Shown here: one piece after another, positions 1 to 6,638 of the stretch
Position numbering within the stretch: the stretch's first letter is position 1
How the letters are laid out: the number at the start of each line of letters is the position of its first letter
Assembly: GCA_030610915.1 (NCBI GenBank)
Contig: JAUWQS010000089.1
Coordinates: 1-6,785 of the forward strand
Direction: 5' to 3'
Origin: Pseudomonadota bacterium
GTDB lineage: Bacteria > Desulfobacterota > Syntrophia > Syntrophales > JADFWA01
Length of the DNA stretch: 6,785 nt
The notes under the pieces: model-generated
Seen by the model: only the letters and a program-made list of their open reading frames with translations
Databases searched by the model: none
Told to the model about the DNA's origin: nothing
Program-made: the position numbers and the translations under genes

Positions 1-278
1 ATCTCTTCAGCCTTGATTTTCCAGACGTAGAATATAATCAGAAATATGGCAGCCACAGTTACCGCAATAAGAAAGACACATCTGAACACCGGCGCGGCGC
101 CGGCAAGAAATCCGAAGGCGGCGCCGGTATTCCTGACATGAGTTATGTTGAAAAGACCATCTACGACCGGAAGAGAGCCATAAATAGATACATTTGAATT
201 TATGTAACATTTGGTACTCTGGTCAAGAAGAACAACAAGCGCCGCAACGATAAAAAAATACGCGTAGGTCTTTTTCAA
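1..278 (-). CDS. lspA: Lipoprotein signal peptidase (signal peptidase II), N-terminal part
   Basis: LspA is the inner-membrane aspartyl protease that cleaves the signal peptide of diacylglyceryl-prolipoproteins. Reading the minus strand from a TTG at 278-276 gives 92 codons before the window ends, against about 150-170 for the family. Residues 5-18 form a first membrane helix ending in the conserved LLDQSTK (Asp19, Gln20, Lys23). The family signature NITHVRNTGAAFGFL follows at 44-58 and includes the conserved Asn50. A second strongly hydrophobic helix spans about 66-85. The two catalytic aspartates of the family lie further C-terminal and are outside the window. TTG is chosen because a GGAGG lies 6 bp upstream; the nearby ATG (283-281) is out of frame and meets a stop two codons later. 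The gene is divergent from uvrB. The identification rests on the motif and is firm. Confidence 0.93.
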   Translation of the reverse strand, partial: MKKTYAYFFIVAALVVLLDQSTKCYINSNVSIYGSLPVVDGLFNITHVRNTGAAFGFLAGAAPVFRCVFLIAVTVAAIFLIIFYVWKIKAEE

Positions 279-385
279 ATCATTCCTCCGGCAAAATTGT
301 ATAAAATCAGTAAATTTACGATGTGCTTTTTTGATTTTATTATGCCCTCCTTTATCAGATCTGTAAAGTAATCGGCGTCCTTCAT
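275..385 (-). CDS. Possible 36-residue leader ORF overlapping the lspA start
   Basis: An open frame from ATG (385-383) to TGA (277-275) encodes 36 residues starting MKDADYFTDL and ending FAGGMI. Its stop overlaps the lspA TTG start by two bases (in ATTTGA), a layout typical of translational coupling. Against it, no Shine-Dalgarno sequence precedes the ATG, and the first four codons lie in the terminal inverted repeat of the 374-574 insert, so the start would have been supplied by that insert. A good AAAGGAGGG lies inside the frame at about 345-353 but has no standard start codon at the right distance. I recognise no family. It may be a remnant of a longer gene cut by the insert, or chance. 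Confidence 0.2.
   Translation of the reverse strand: MKDADYFTDLIKEGIIKSKKHIVNLLILYNFAGGMI
285..289 (-). promoter_or_regulatory. Ribosome binding site of lspA
   Basis: GGAGG on the minus strand lies 6 bases before the TTG start of lspA. It is the strongest Shine-Dalgarno sequence near the gene and supports the TTG, since no ATG or GTG occurs in the lspA frame nearby. Confidence 0.75.
366..373. repeat. Left copy of 8-bp target-site duplication
   Basis: AAGTAATC abuts the left inverted repeat of the 374-574 insert and is identical to the octamer that abuts its right end. Confidence 0.6.
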
Positions 386-574
386 TTACCAGTTTACACT
401 TTTTTTTAAAAGGCATATATTTTTTGCCTAATTCAGGATACCGAAACTTGAAATTAGAAATTAGATAACGCATTTACATGCCTCTGTTTTTCCCAATTTC
501 AAATTTCAAATTTCACTGACAAGATACAAAATCAACAAAGTGCAAACTACTTTTGATTTGTCATGAAGGATGCC
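374..574. mobile_element. Non-autonomous MITE-like insert with 8-bp target duplication
   Basis: The insert is 201 bp. Its left end is GGCGTCCTTCAT (374-385) and its right end, on the opposite strand, is GGCATCCTTCAT (574-563), matching 11 of 12. A second inverted pair lies inside: AGTTTACACT (391-400) against AGTTTGCACT (548-539), 9 of 10. Immediately outside both ends is the exact 8-bp direct repeat AAGTAATC (366-373 and 575-582). Terminal inverted repeats bounded directly by an identical octamer are the standard mark of a transposed element. It has no internal coding frame, so it would have been moved by a transposase from elsewhere. The interior is AT-rich and contains an inverted array of 7-bp repeats (441-516). 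I cannot assign a transposase family. Confidence 0.62.
441..516. repeat. Inverted array of 7-bp repeats (TTGAAAT type)
   Basis: The left arm has three units in register: CCGAAAC (441-447), TTGAAAT (448-454) and TAGAAAT (455-461). The right arm has three units in the opposite orientation: ATTTCAA (496-502), ATTTCAA (503-509) and ATTTCAC (510-516). Paired from the outside, the middle units match perfectly and the inner pair matches 6 of 7, so the region can fold into an imperfect 21-bp stem with a 34-base loop. It sits inside the 374-574 insert. Its architecture parallels the array after xerD, though the unit sequence differs. Confidence 0.6.
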
Positions 575-582
575 AAGTAATC
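575..582. repeat. Right copy of 8-bp target-site duplication
   Basis: AAGTAATC directly follows the right inverted repeat of the 374-574 insert. It lies 9 bp before the candidate uvrB -35 hexamer, so the insertion landed just upstream of the uvrB promoter region. Confidence 0.6.
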
Positions 583-591
583 ATATTATTA

Positions 592-620
592 TTGACAAAA
601 CATTACGTATCGTCAAATAT
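592..620 (+). promoter_or_regulatory. Candidate uvrB promoter
   Basis: A perfect -35 hexamer TTGACA (592-597) lies about 50 bp before the uvrB ATG. The -10 is poor: AAATAT (615-620) at 17 bp spacing matches the consensus at only three positions, and TCAAAT (613-618) at 15 bp matches at four. The same stretch has an inverted TTGAC/GTCAA pair (592-596 and 612-616) that could be an operator. I see no E. coli-type or Gram-positive-type LexA box, so damage induction is not supported by the sequence. Confidence 0.35.
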
Positions 621-643
621 CACTTGATATTGAGAAGACCATT

Positions 644-2662
644 ATGAATAGATTTAATCTTGTCAGTGATTTTACCCCTAAGGGGGATCAGCCGCAGGCG
701 ATAGAGAAGCTTGTGGACGGCGTTGAAAGAGGACTGGGACACCAGGTGCTGTTAGGGGTTACAGGCTCAGGGAAGACCTTTACCATTGCCAATGTCATCG
801 CGGAAGTACAGAGGCCGGCTCTCGTTACAGCTCCCAATAAGACGCTGGCAGCCCAGCTTTACAGTGAATTCAAGACCCTCTTTCCTGAAAATGCAGTGGA
901 ATATTTTGTCAGCTATTATGATTATTACCAGCCTGAGGCATATATCCCGCGCACAGACACCTATATAGAAAAGGATTCATCCATAAACGAATATATAGAT
1001 AAGATGAGGCATTCCGCCACCCATTCCCTCTTAGAGAGAAATGACGTGATTATTGTGGCCAGTGTATCCTGTATTTACGGCCTTGGGTCGCCGGAGACCT
1101 ATCATGGAATGCTGCTCCATATAGAGGAGGGTATGAAGATGGAGCGGGACGACATGTTAAGAAGGCTTGTGGAGATACAGTATGAACGTAACGATATCGA
1201 TTTTCATCGCGGCGCCTTCCGTGTCAGGGGAGATGTGGTCGAGATATTGCCCGCCTACGAGGAGGAAAAGGCCATAAGGGTGGAGTTCTTTGGAGATATT
1301 ATTGAATCCATATCGTTAAATGATCCTCTTCGGGGCAGAAAGATTGACCAGTTAGGGGAGATCTCCATACATCCCAACAGCCATTATGTGACTACGAGGG
1401 AAAATATCGACAGGGCGATTTCCGCCATCAGAAAAGAGTTAGAGGTCAGGCTTAAGGAACTGGAATCGCAAAACAGGCTTCTCGAGATGCAGAGGCTTGA
1501 GCAGAGGACGAGGTTCGATATCGAGATGATGGAGGAGATGGGTTATTGTCAGGGGATCGAGAACTATTCCCGTCATATCACCGGAAGAAAACCAGGCGAG
1601 CCTCCGCCAACGCTTATGGAATACCTCCCTGAAGATGCGCTGGTGATAATCGATGAGAGCCACGTAACCATTCCTCAGTTTACCGGCATGTACAGAGGGG
1701 ACAGGTCGAGGAAGGGGACCCTCGTTGAATATGGTTTCCGCCTCCCCTCAGCCCTCGATAACCGTCCGCTGATGTTTGAGGAATTCGAGGCATTCCCTTA
1801 TCAAAGGATCTATATTTCAGCCACACCTGCGGAATATGAACTGGAAAAAGCGGGAAGAAAAGTTGTGGAACAGATCATCAGGCCTACCGGACTTATCGAC
1901 CCGGAGGTTATTGTGAGGCCCGTCACACACCAGGTCGACGACCTCCTCGGTGAGATCAACAAACATGCGGAAAAGGGGGAGCGGGTACTTGTCACTACAC
2001 TTACAAAGAGGATGGCCGAAAACCTTACCCGGTATTATCAAGAACTTGGTGTAAGGGTAAAATATCTCCACTCCGATATCGATACCCTGGAACGGGTGAG
2101 GATTATAAGGGAATTAAGAATGGGTGAATTCGATGTCCTGATAGGGATTAACCTCCTGAGGGAGGGGCTTGATATACCTGAGGTTTCTCTTGTCGCCATA
2201 TTAGACGCCGATAAAGAAGGTTTCCTGCGCTCCAAGCGCTCCTTGATACAGACGAGCGGAAGGGCTGCAAGGAATATAGCCGGACAGGTTATCATGTATG
2301 CGGACAAGATCACCGGCGCAATTCAGGCATGTCTGAGCGAGACGGAAAGGCGCAGGGAGATTCAGAAGACATATAACAGAGAAAATAATATAACACCGCA
2401 GACAATCAGGAAATCGATCGATAATATCATGATGTCCGTCTATGAGGCGGACTATGTGACCGTTCCCATTGTCTCGGAGAAGATAGAGGAATATGTCTCA
2501 GAAAAGGATATCCCTGCAGAAATAAACAGATTAAAAAAGGCGATGAAAAAGGCGGCAAAGGATCTGGAGTTCGAGAAGGCGGCGGAGATCAGAGACAGGA
2601 TAAAGAAACTTTCCGAAACGGAGCTGGAATTAAGTGAGCTGAAATTCGGGTATGAAGACTGA
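644..2662 (+). CDS. uvrB: Excinuclease ABC subunit B (UvrB)
   Basis: UvrB is the helicase-fold ATPase that receives damaged DNA from UvrA, verifies the lesion with its beta-hairpin, and recruits UvrC for the two incisions of nucleotide excision repair. At 672 residues it matches the E. coli protein (673). Visible landmarks are the Walker A GVTGSGKT at 38-45, the tyrosine-rich beta-hairpin [17 protein letters not shown] at 91-107, the Walker B DESH at 337-340, helicase motifs V and VI toward the C-terminus ([13 protein letters not shown], and QTSGRAARN at 536-544), and a C-terminal UVR motif at about 623-660 ([13 protein letters not shown]) that binds the matching motif of UvrC. The ATG follows a modest GAGAAG (632-637) by 6 bp. 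The gene is intact, overlaps uvrC by 11 bp and is first in a cluster with uvrC and marC. Confidence 0.99.
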   Translation: MNRFNLVSDFTPKGDQPQAIEKLVDGVERGLGHQVLLGVTGSGKTFTIANVIAEVQRPALVTAPNKTLAAQLYSEFKTLFPENAVEYFVSYYDYYQPEAYIPRTDTYIEKDSSINEYIDKMRHSATHSLLERNDVIIVASVSCIYGLGSPETYHGMLLHIEEGMKMERDDMLRRLVEIQYERNDIDFHRGAFRVRGDVVEILPAYEEEKAIRVEFFGDIIESISLNDPLRGRKIDQLGEISIHPNSHYVTTRENIDRAISAIRKELEVRLKELESQNRLLEMQRLEQRTRFDIEMMEEMGYCQGIENYSRHITGRKPGEPPPTLMEYLPEDALVIIDESHVTIPQFTGMYRGDRSRKGTLVEYGFRLPSALDNRPLMFEEFEAFPYQRIYISATPAEYELEKAGRKVVEQIIRPTGLIDPEVIVRPVTHQVDDLLGEINKHAEKGERVLVTTLTKRMAENLTRYYQELGVRVKYLHSDIDTLERVRIIRELRMGEFDVLIGINLLREGLDIPEVSLVAILDADKEGFLRSKRSLIQTSGRAARNIAGQVIMYADKITGAIQACLSETERRREIQKTYNRENNITPQTIRKSIDNIMMSVYEADYVTVPIVSEKIEEYVSEKDIPAEINRLKKAMKKAAKDLEFEKAAEIRDRIKKLSETELELSELKFGYED

Positions 2663-4493
2663 GCATCTCACAGACAGGGTAAAAAACGCCCCCAGGACGC
2701 CGGGTGTCTATCTCATGAAGGATAAAAATGGGAAGGTCATCTATGTCGGTAAGGCGAGAGACCTGAGAGCCCGGGTTCGTTCCTATTTTGGGAGAGCGGA
2801 TTCGAGGCCGATGGTTTCCTTCCTTGTCCCAAAGGTCTGCGATCTGGAATTTATCGTCACGGCCACCGAAAAGGAGGCCCTGATACTTGAGAACAACCTG
2901 ATCAAAAAATACAGGCCTCGCTACAATGTCAACTTCCGGGATGACAAGGCCTACTTCAACATAAGGCTGAATACAAAAGACAGATTCCCCCGCTTTGAAC
3001 TGGTAAGGCGTGTAAAGAGAGATGGGGCAAGATATTTCGGCCCCTATGCCTCCAGCGCTTCGGTGAAGGAGACCCTCCGTTTTCTCCAGCAGATATTTCC
3101 CTTGCGGACCTGCGGCGATGTGGAATTCAGTTCCAGAAGAAGGCCCTGTATAGAGTACGAGATAAAGAGATGCCTTGCCCCCTGCTGCGGCCTTATAGAG
3201 AGCGCGGTTTATCATGAACTGGTAAAGGATGCGGCGAGCTTTCTCGAAGGCAATGGCAGAAGACTCATATCCGATCTCAGGTCAAGGATGTCTGCCGCCT
3301 CAAAAGAGTTGAGGTTTGAAGATGCGGTCGTAATAAGAGACAGGATTGCCGCCATCGATGCAACTCTGGAAAAGCAAAGGGCTGTCTCCATGTCATTTAG
3401 AGATCAGGATATCTTCGGTCTTTACATGGAAGGCGACCTGACACAGACATGCGCTATTTTCATAAGAAAGGGAAAGATTCTTGGCAGGAAGAAATTCCCC
3501 ATCTTCAAGATCGAGGTTGGTTCCAGCGAGATTCTTTCATCTCTTCTCAAGCAGTACTATGATGACGAGGTATTTATTCCGGAGGAGATCGTAATACCTG
3601 ACGACATCTATGACAGAGAGGTCATTTCCGAGTGGCTGACTGAAAAAAGGGGACGAAAGGTGTCGGTCGTTGTCCCGAAAAGGGGACAGAAGAAGGGACT
3701 CCTGAATATGGCGAGGGAGAACGCCGAAAATATATTAAAGATGGAAAGAGCCGCCGGACACGACGTGAAGGAGACACTTAATAGGTTGAAAGACATGCTC
3801 CATTTAAAGAGACTCCCAAACCGGATAGAGTGTTTCGACATCTCAAACATTGGCGGCGTCCATGCGGTCGGATCAATGGTGACATTTGTGGATGGGATTT
3901 CACGCAAGTCGGATTACAGACGCTTTAAAATTAAGACCGTTCATGGTATGGATGACTATGCCATGATGCGGGAGGTATTGCAAAGGCGTTATGAAAAGGT
4001 GGGGACTCTTCCCGACCTGATCATGGTTGACGGGGGAAAGGGTCAGCTCGGTGTGGCGCTTTCGGTTATTAATGAACTAAAGATAGAGGCATTGGATATT
4101 ATAGGCCTGGCAAAGGAAACTGATAATAACATTTCCAGGAGAGGACACACAAAAATTCGCAAAGGAGAAGACAGGGTATACATCCCCAAAAGAAAAGATC
4201 CTGTCTATATTTCAAGATATCCCAATGCCCTGTTTTTGCTTCAGAGAGTGAGGGATGAGGCCCACAGGTTTGCGATCTCATATCACCGGAAATTGAAGGA
4301 AAAGGAGGACTATCATTCCCTCCTGGACGGCATACCGGGGATCGGTGAGATCAGAAAGAAGGTCATTCTTAACCATTTCGGGGACATCGGCAAGATAAGA
4401 GAAGCCCCGATGGAAGAATTACGCAAGGCGCCTGGAATAGGCAGGAAGACTGCCCGTCAGCTCCACGATTTCTTACAGAGTTTCAATAGATGA
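2652..4493 (+). CDS. uvrC: Excinuclease ABC subunit C (UvrC)
   Basis: UvrC is the nuclease that cuts on both sides of a lesion in the UvrB-DNA complex. It has 613 residues, the usual size. The N-terminal GIY-YIG domain that makes the 3' incision shows GVY (18-20), YVG (31-33), Arg39 and the probable metal-binding Glu80. Cys154, Cys166, Cys174 and Cys178 have the spacing of the iron-sulfur cluster cysteines of E. coli UvrC. A UVR motif (about 202-237, [13 protein letters not shown]) is the UvrB contact. The RNase H-like 5' nuclease has Asp396 in FDISNIGG, Asp460 in VDGGKGQL and His538 in RDEAHRF. Tandem helix-hairpin-helix motifs (GIPGIG at 560-565, APGIG at 593-597) end the protein. The start lies inside uvrB in another frame with no good Shine-Dalgarno sequence, so translation is probably coupled to uvrB. 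Confidence 0.99.
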   Translation: MKTEHLTDRVKNAPRTPGVYLMKDKNGKVIYVGKARDLRARVRSYFGRADSRPMVSFLVPKVCDLEFIVTATEKEALILENNLIKKYRPRYNVNFRDDKAYFNIRLNTKDRFPRFELVRRVKRDGARYFGPYASSASVKETLRFLQQIFPLRTCGDVEFSSRRRPCIEYEIKRCLAPCCGLIESAVYHELVKDAASFLEGNGRRLISDLRSRMSAASKELRFEDAVVIRDRIAAIDATLEKQRAVSMSFRDQDIFGLYMEGDLTQTCAIFIRKGKILGRKKFPIFKIEVGSSEILSSLLKQYYDDEVFIPEEIVIPDDIYDREVISEWLTEKRGRKVSVVVPKRGQKKGLLNMARENAENILKMERAAGHDVKETLNRLKDMLHLKRLPNRIECFDISNIGGVHAVGSMVTFVDGISRKSDYRRFKIKTVHGMDDYAMMREVLQRRYEKVGTLPDLIMVDGGKGQLGVALSVINELKIEALDIIGLAKETDNNISRRGHTKIRKGEDRVYIPKRKDPVYISRYPNALFLLQRVRDEAHRFAISYHRKLKEKEDYHSLLDGIPGIGEIRKKVILNHFGDIGKIREAPMEELRKAPGIGRKTARQLHDFLQSFNR

Positions 4494-4494
4494 C

Positions 4495-4500
4495 AAAGGA
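4495..4500 (+). promoter_or_regulatory. Ribosome binding site of marC
   Basis: AAAGGA begins two bases after the uvrC stop codon and lies 6 bases before the marC ATG. This fixes the marC start and supports co-transcription with uvrC. Confidence 0.7.
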
Positions 4501-4506
4501 ACCTAA

Positions 4507-5127
4507 ATGGAAACATTAAAACTTTTCATGACGATTCTGGTGCCGCTCGTGATAATCATGGATCCCCTTGGCAATCTCCCTTTTTTTATTCTCTTTACGG
4601 AACAAAACACACCCGCAGAGCAACGAAGAATAGCTGCCATTAGTTCCATAGCGGCCTGTATAATTCTTGTATTCTTTGGATTTACGGGCGATTCCGTATT
4701 GCGCTTTTTCGGAATTGGTCTTCCTGCTTTTCAACTGGCAGGGGGGTTTATCTTTTTTCTTTACGCATTGCAGATGCTCCGTTTGATTCCAGGCGGAATG
4801 AAGACCACCGTCGAAGAGGAAGAGGAGGGTGTCACAAAGGAGAATGTGGCTCTGGTGCCCTTGGCAACTCCTTTAATAGCAGGCCCAGGCGCCATCACCG
4901 CTGTGCTGGTATGGCGGCAAAGCCCGGACAATCATCCGGGCACGGTCTTTCTGTTAATGGCTATTATAATCGCCTGTCTTATCGTTTACTGTATCTTTTA
5001 CTTCGGTGAGAGGATTCGTCGGGCCATGGGTGTGGGCGGTATTCGAGTAACTACCCGGCTCATGGGCCTACTTCTTGCGGTAATTGCCGCGCAATTTATG
5101 GTCAGCGGGATTCAACAGATCCGATAG
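4507..5127 (+). CDS. MarC-family (UPF0056) integral membrane protein
   Basis: This is a 206-residue polytopic inner-membrane protein of the MarC family. The original link of the family to multiple antibiotic resistance has not held up, and its biochemical role is unknown. Two family signatures are clear: MDPLGNLPFF at 18-27 within the first membrane segment, and PLATPLIAGPGAIT at 118-131 starting the fourth. About six hydrophobic segments are visible (roughly 6-30, 42-60, 67-92, 117-136, 147-166 and 183-202). They are interrupted by an acidic loop with five consecutive glutamates (103-107). It has good translation signals and starts 13 bp after uvrC, so it is probably the third gene of the uvr transcript. 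Location in this cluster does not show a role in repair. I see no clear rho-independent terminator after it. Confidence 0.92.
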   Translation: METLKLFMTILVPLVIIMDPLGNLPFFILFTEQNTPAEQRRIAAISSIAACIILVFFGFTGDSVLRFFGIGLPAFQLAGGFIFFLYALQMLRLIPGGMKTTVEEEEEGVTKENVALVPLATPLIAGPGAITAVLVWRQSPDNHPGTVFLLMAIIIACLIVYCIFYFGERIRRAMGVGGIRVTTRLMGLLLAVIAAQFMVSGIQQIR

Positions 5128-5284
5128 GAATCCTTAAACCAGGACCTTGCGGCAAGTATCGTAGCAAGACACAGAAAACCTTGAACATTCAAAGCAGTTG
5201 GCCCAATTTTTAACTCATAATCAATATGCTAAACACGTAGGCGTAGCGCCTGCAAGATACACAGTAAAAAAAACAAAAAAAACA
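5128..5284. other. Non-coding spacer between marC and the MITE-like element
   Basis: I find no gene here. Two weakly similar stretches, GCAAGACACAGAAAA (5164-5178) and GCAAGATACACAGTAAAA (5252-5269), may be decayed repeats. A small hairpin AGGCG-TAG-CGCCT (5239-5251) has no T-run after it and is not a convincing terminator. An A-rich tract (5264-5282) runs up to the left end of the next element. Confidence 0.5.
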
Positions 5285-5310
5285 GGCTCTTTCCCAAATT
5301 GAGTGGGTAA
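5285..5310 (+). repeat. Left terminal inverted repeat of the 282-bp element
   Basis: This 26-base end begins GGCTCTTTCCC and ends GAGTGGGTAA. It is complementary to 5541-5566 except at its sixth base. Confidence 0.8.
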
Positions 5311-5540
5311 CTATTTTTAATATACTTCTTTAGACAGGCTACAAAAAAATTGTTTAAGGATAACTGAGAAGCCGTATTTTACTGTTCAATAAGGATAATT
5401 ATTACGGATTTTATTTATATTTCAATTGTTTATTCGATAGTTATTTCTATTCGATCACTTTATAAAAGAAGGTATAGTTGAGGCTTAATCTTTGAATTTT
5501 AATAGCCGAAATACCTATCTCACAGATTATTCTCTTAATT

Positions 5541-5566
5541 TTACCCACTCAATTTGGGAAGGAGCC
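5541..5566 (-). repeat. Right terminal inverted repeat of the 282-bp element
   Basis: Read on the minus strand it begins GGCTCCTTCCC and ends GAGTGGGTAA, the mirror of 5285-5310 with one difference. Confidence 0.8.
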
Positions 5567-5633
5567 AAATTCCAAATTTATTGAGCTGATACCGGATTAC
5601 TTTAATGCGGCTTCGTATGAGACCAAAATCACA

Positions 5634-6521
5634 ATGCATCAATTTATCGATGAATATCTGGATTTTCTTGCCATAGAAAAAGGCGCTTCACTTAACACTC
5701 TCGAGGCTTACAGCAGGGATTTAAACAGGTACGCAGGATTTATGGGACAAAGAGCTATTGAAGATATCAGCGATATTACCTCGGATGACGTGGTCTTTTT
5801 TCTGGAAGATTTAAAAAGAGATGGATTGACGGCCAATTCCGTCAACAGGTCGCTTGCCGCGATAAGAGGGTTTTACAAATATCTTCTTCGCGAAAATACC
5901 GTTGTGGATAACCCCGTTTCCGATATTGAGCTGGGCAGGGTATGGATGCGTCTTCCCGATACCCTGAGCGCGGACGAAATGAGCCTTCTTCTAACGCAGC
6001 CGGACACTAATAGTCCCCTTGGCATAAGGGATAAGGCCATGCTTGAATTTATGTATGCAACCGGAGTTCGAGTGACGGAATTGATCTCGCTGACCATAAA
6101 CAGTGTAAACTGGCAGGCGGGATATTTGATCACATTTGGAAAGGGTAATAAAGAGAGGATTGTGCCAATAGGTGAAACCGCTCTGGATTGTCTGCGCAGG
6201 TATCTTGGAAGCGCCCGGCCCGGATTCCTGAAAGGAAAAACGACAAGTATCCTCTTTGTTAACAGATCAGGAAATGGCCTCTCCAGACAGGGGTTCTGGA
6301 AGGTTGTAAGGAAATATGCCGATAAGGCAGGATTGCAAAAAAAGGTTCATCCCCACACATTCAGGCATTCTTTTGCCACTCACCTCCTCGAAGGAGGGGC
6401 GGACATCCGCTCCGTTCAGGTGATGCTTGGACATGCTGATATATCAACAACTCAGATATATACTCATGTTACGACGAAAAGACTAAAGGAGATTCACAAA
6501 AGGTACCATCCCAGAGGCTAA
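5634..6521 (+). CDS. xerD: Site-specific tyrosine recombinase XerD
   Basis: XerD acts with XerC at the dif site near the replication terminus, under FtsK control, to resolve chromosome dimers. The protein has 295 residues, as usual. The N-terminal SAM-like core-binding domain (about 1-85) has the typical GASLNTLEAYSRDL at 17-30. The catalytic domain has all six active-site residues: Arg146 (ATGVRVTEL), Lys170 (GKGNKER), His241 and Arg244 (HPHTFRH), His267 (LGHADIST) and nucleophile Tyr276 (QIYTHV). XerD is preferred over XerC from overall resemblance, including the DNPVSDIEL and LPDTLS linker; XerC or another Xer protein is not fully excluded. It is not next to an integron, phage or dif-like site in this window, so a housekeeping role is likely. 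The Shine-Dalgarno sequence is weak, and a MITE-like element ends 67 bp upstream. Confidence 0.93.
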   Translation: MHQFIDEYLDFLAIEKGASLNTLEAYSRDLNRYAGFMGQRAIEDISDITSDDVVFFLEDLKRDGLTANSVNRSLAAIRGFYKYLLRENTVVDNPVSDIELGRVWMRLPDTLSADEMSLLLTQPDTNSPLGIRDKAMLEFMYATGVRVTELISLTINSVNWQAGYLITFGKGNKERIVPIGETALDCLRRYLGSARPGFLKGKTTSILFVNRSGNGLSRQGFWKVVRKYADKAGLQKKVHPHTFRHSFATHLLEGGADIRSVQVMLGHADISTTQIYTHVTTKRLKEIHKRYHPRG

Positions 6522-6522
6522 C
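6514..6522 (+). repeat. Left copy of 9-bp direct repeat at the xerD stop
   Basis: GAGGCTAAC contains the xerD TAA stop (6519-6521). The identical nonamer at 6639-6647 lies on the far side of the heptamer array, as expected for a target-site duplication. Confidence 0.5.
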
Positions 6523-6527
6523 TACTC

Positions 6528-6636
6528 AGACAGTGAACAGTGAACAGTGGACAGTGGACAGTGGGCAGTGAACAGTGGGCAGTGGGCAGTGGGCAGTGAA
6601 CAGTGGGCAGTATTTTCTGATCACTGACCACTGACC
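6528..6636. repeat. Heptamer tandem array with inverted heptamers (GRRCAGT type)
   Basis: Eleven uninterrupted 7-bp units occupy 6535-6611, in the forms GAACAGT, GGACAGT and GGGCAGT; a degenerate AGACAGT (6528-6534) precedes them. After a short spacer, three units run in the opposite orientation: TCTGATC (6616-6622, degenerate) and ACTGACC twice (6623-6636). A GGGCAGT unit pairs with ACTGACC at 6 of 7 positions, so the transcript could form an imperfect hairpin, but no T-run follows and a terminator role is not supported. The array starts 6 bp after the xerD stop. Tandem heptamers of this general style are known from cyanobacterial genomes, but the units here are not tied to any named family by me. 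Confidence 0.85.
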
Positions 6637-6638
6637 TT

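Larger units (their letters stand above)
5285..5566. mobile_element. MITE-like element with 26-bp terminal inverted repeats, ISL3-like ends
   Basis: The element is 282 bp. The left end (5285-5310, starting GGCTCTTTCCCAAATT) and the right end read on the minus strand (5566-5541, starting GGCTCCTTCCCAAATT) match at 25 of 26 positions, and the match stops abruptly on both sides. The interior is very AT-rich and has no convincing coding frame, so it would depend on a transposase supplied elsewhere. From family knowledge, ISL3-family insertion sequences often end in GGCTCTTT and make 8-bp duplications; the assignment rests on that resemblance only. The flanking octamers AAAAAACA and AAATTCCA agree at 5 of 8, so no exact target duplication is visible; it may have decayed. 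The right end lies 67 bp before the xerD start. Confidence 0.75.

Noticed and set aside
7..210. Minus-strand ATG-initiated frame of 67 codons at the left edge
   Set aside because: It lies in a different frame from the LspA signature on the same strand. Its product is Cys- and Arg-rich with no membrane character, and it is a shadow of lspA.
604..609. TACGTA palindrome as an operator core
   Set aside because: Six bases is too short to be meaningful, and it is not centred on the surrounding TTGAC/GTCAA pair.
484..643. LexA (SOS) box upstream of uvrB
   Set aside because: CTGT at 484 has no ACAG partner at the right distance, and no GAAC-N4-GTTC type site is present.
2589..3215. 208-codon minus-strand frame across the uvrB-uvrC junction
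   Set aside because: It is fully antisense to two strongly conserved genes, has no recognisable domain, and is best explained as a shadow of their codon use.
5239..5251. Rho-independent terminator after marC
   Set aside because: The 5-bp stem is followed by GCAAGATACAC and not by a T-run on either strand in the right position.
5634..6521. Phage or integron integrase in place of XerD
   Set aside because: Length, linker and active-site spacing fit Xer recombinases, there is no integron-specific extra domain, and no attachment site or phage genes are visible.
6528..6636. CRISPR array
   Set aside because: The units are 7 bp with no spacers between them and no cas genes are nearby. This is a tandem heptamer array.
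6616..6636. Terminator of xerD formed by the inverted heptamers
   Set aside because: The pairing is imperfect and followed by TTGAGGCTAACG, so it lacks the U-tract of an intrinsic terminator.
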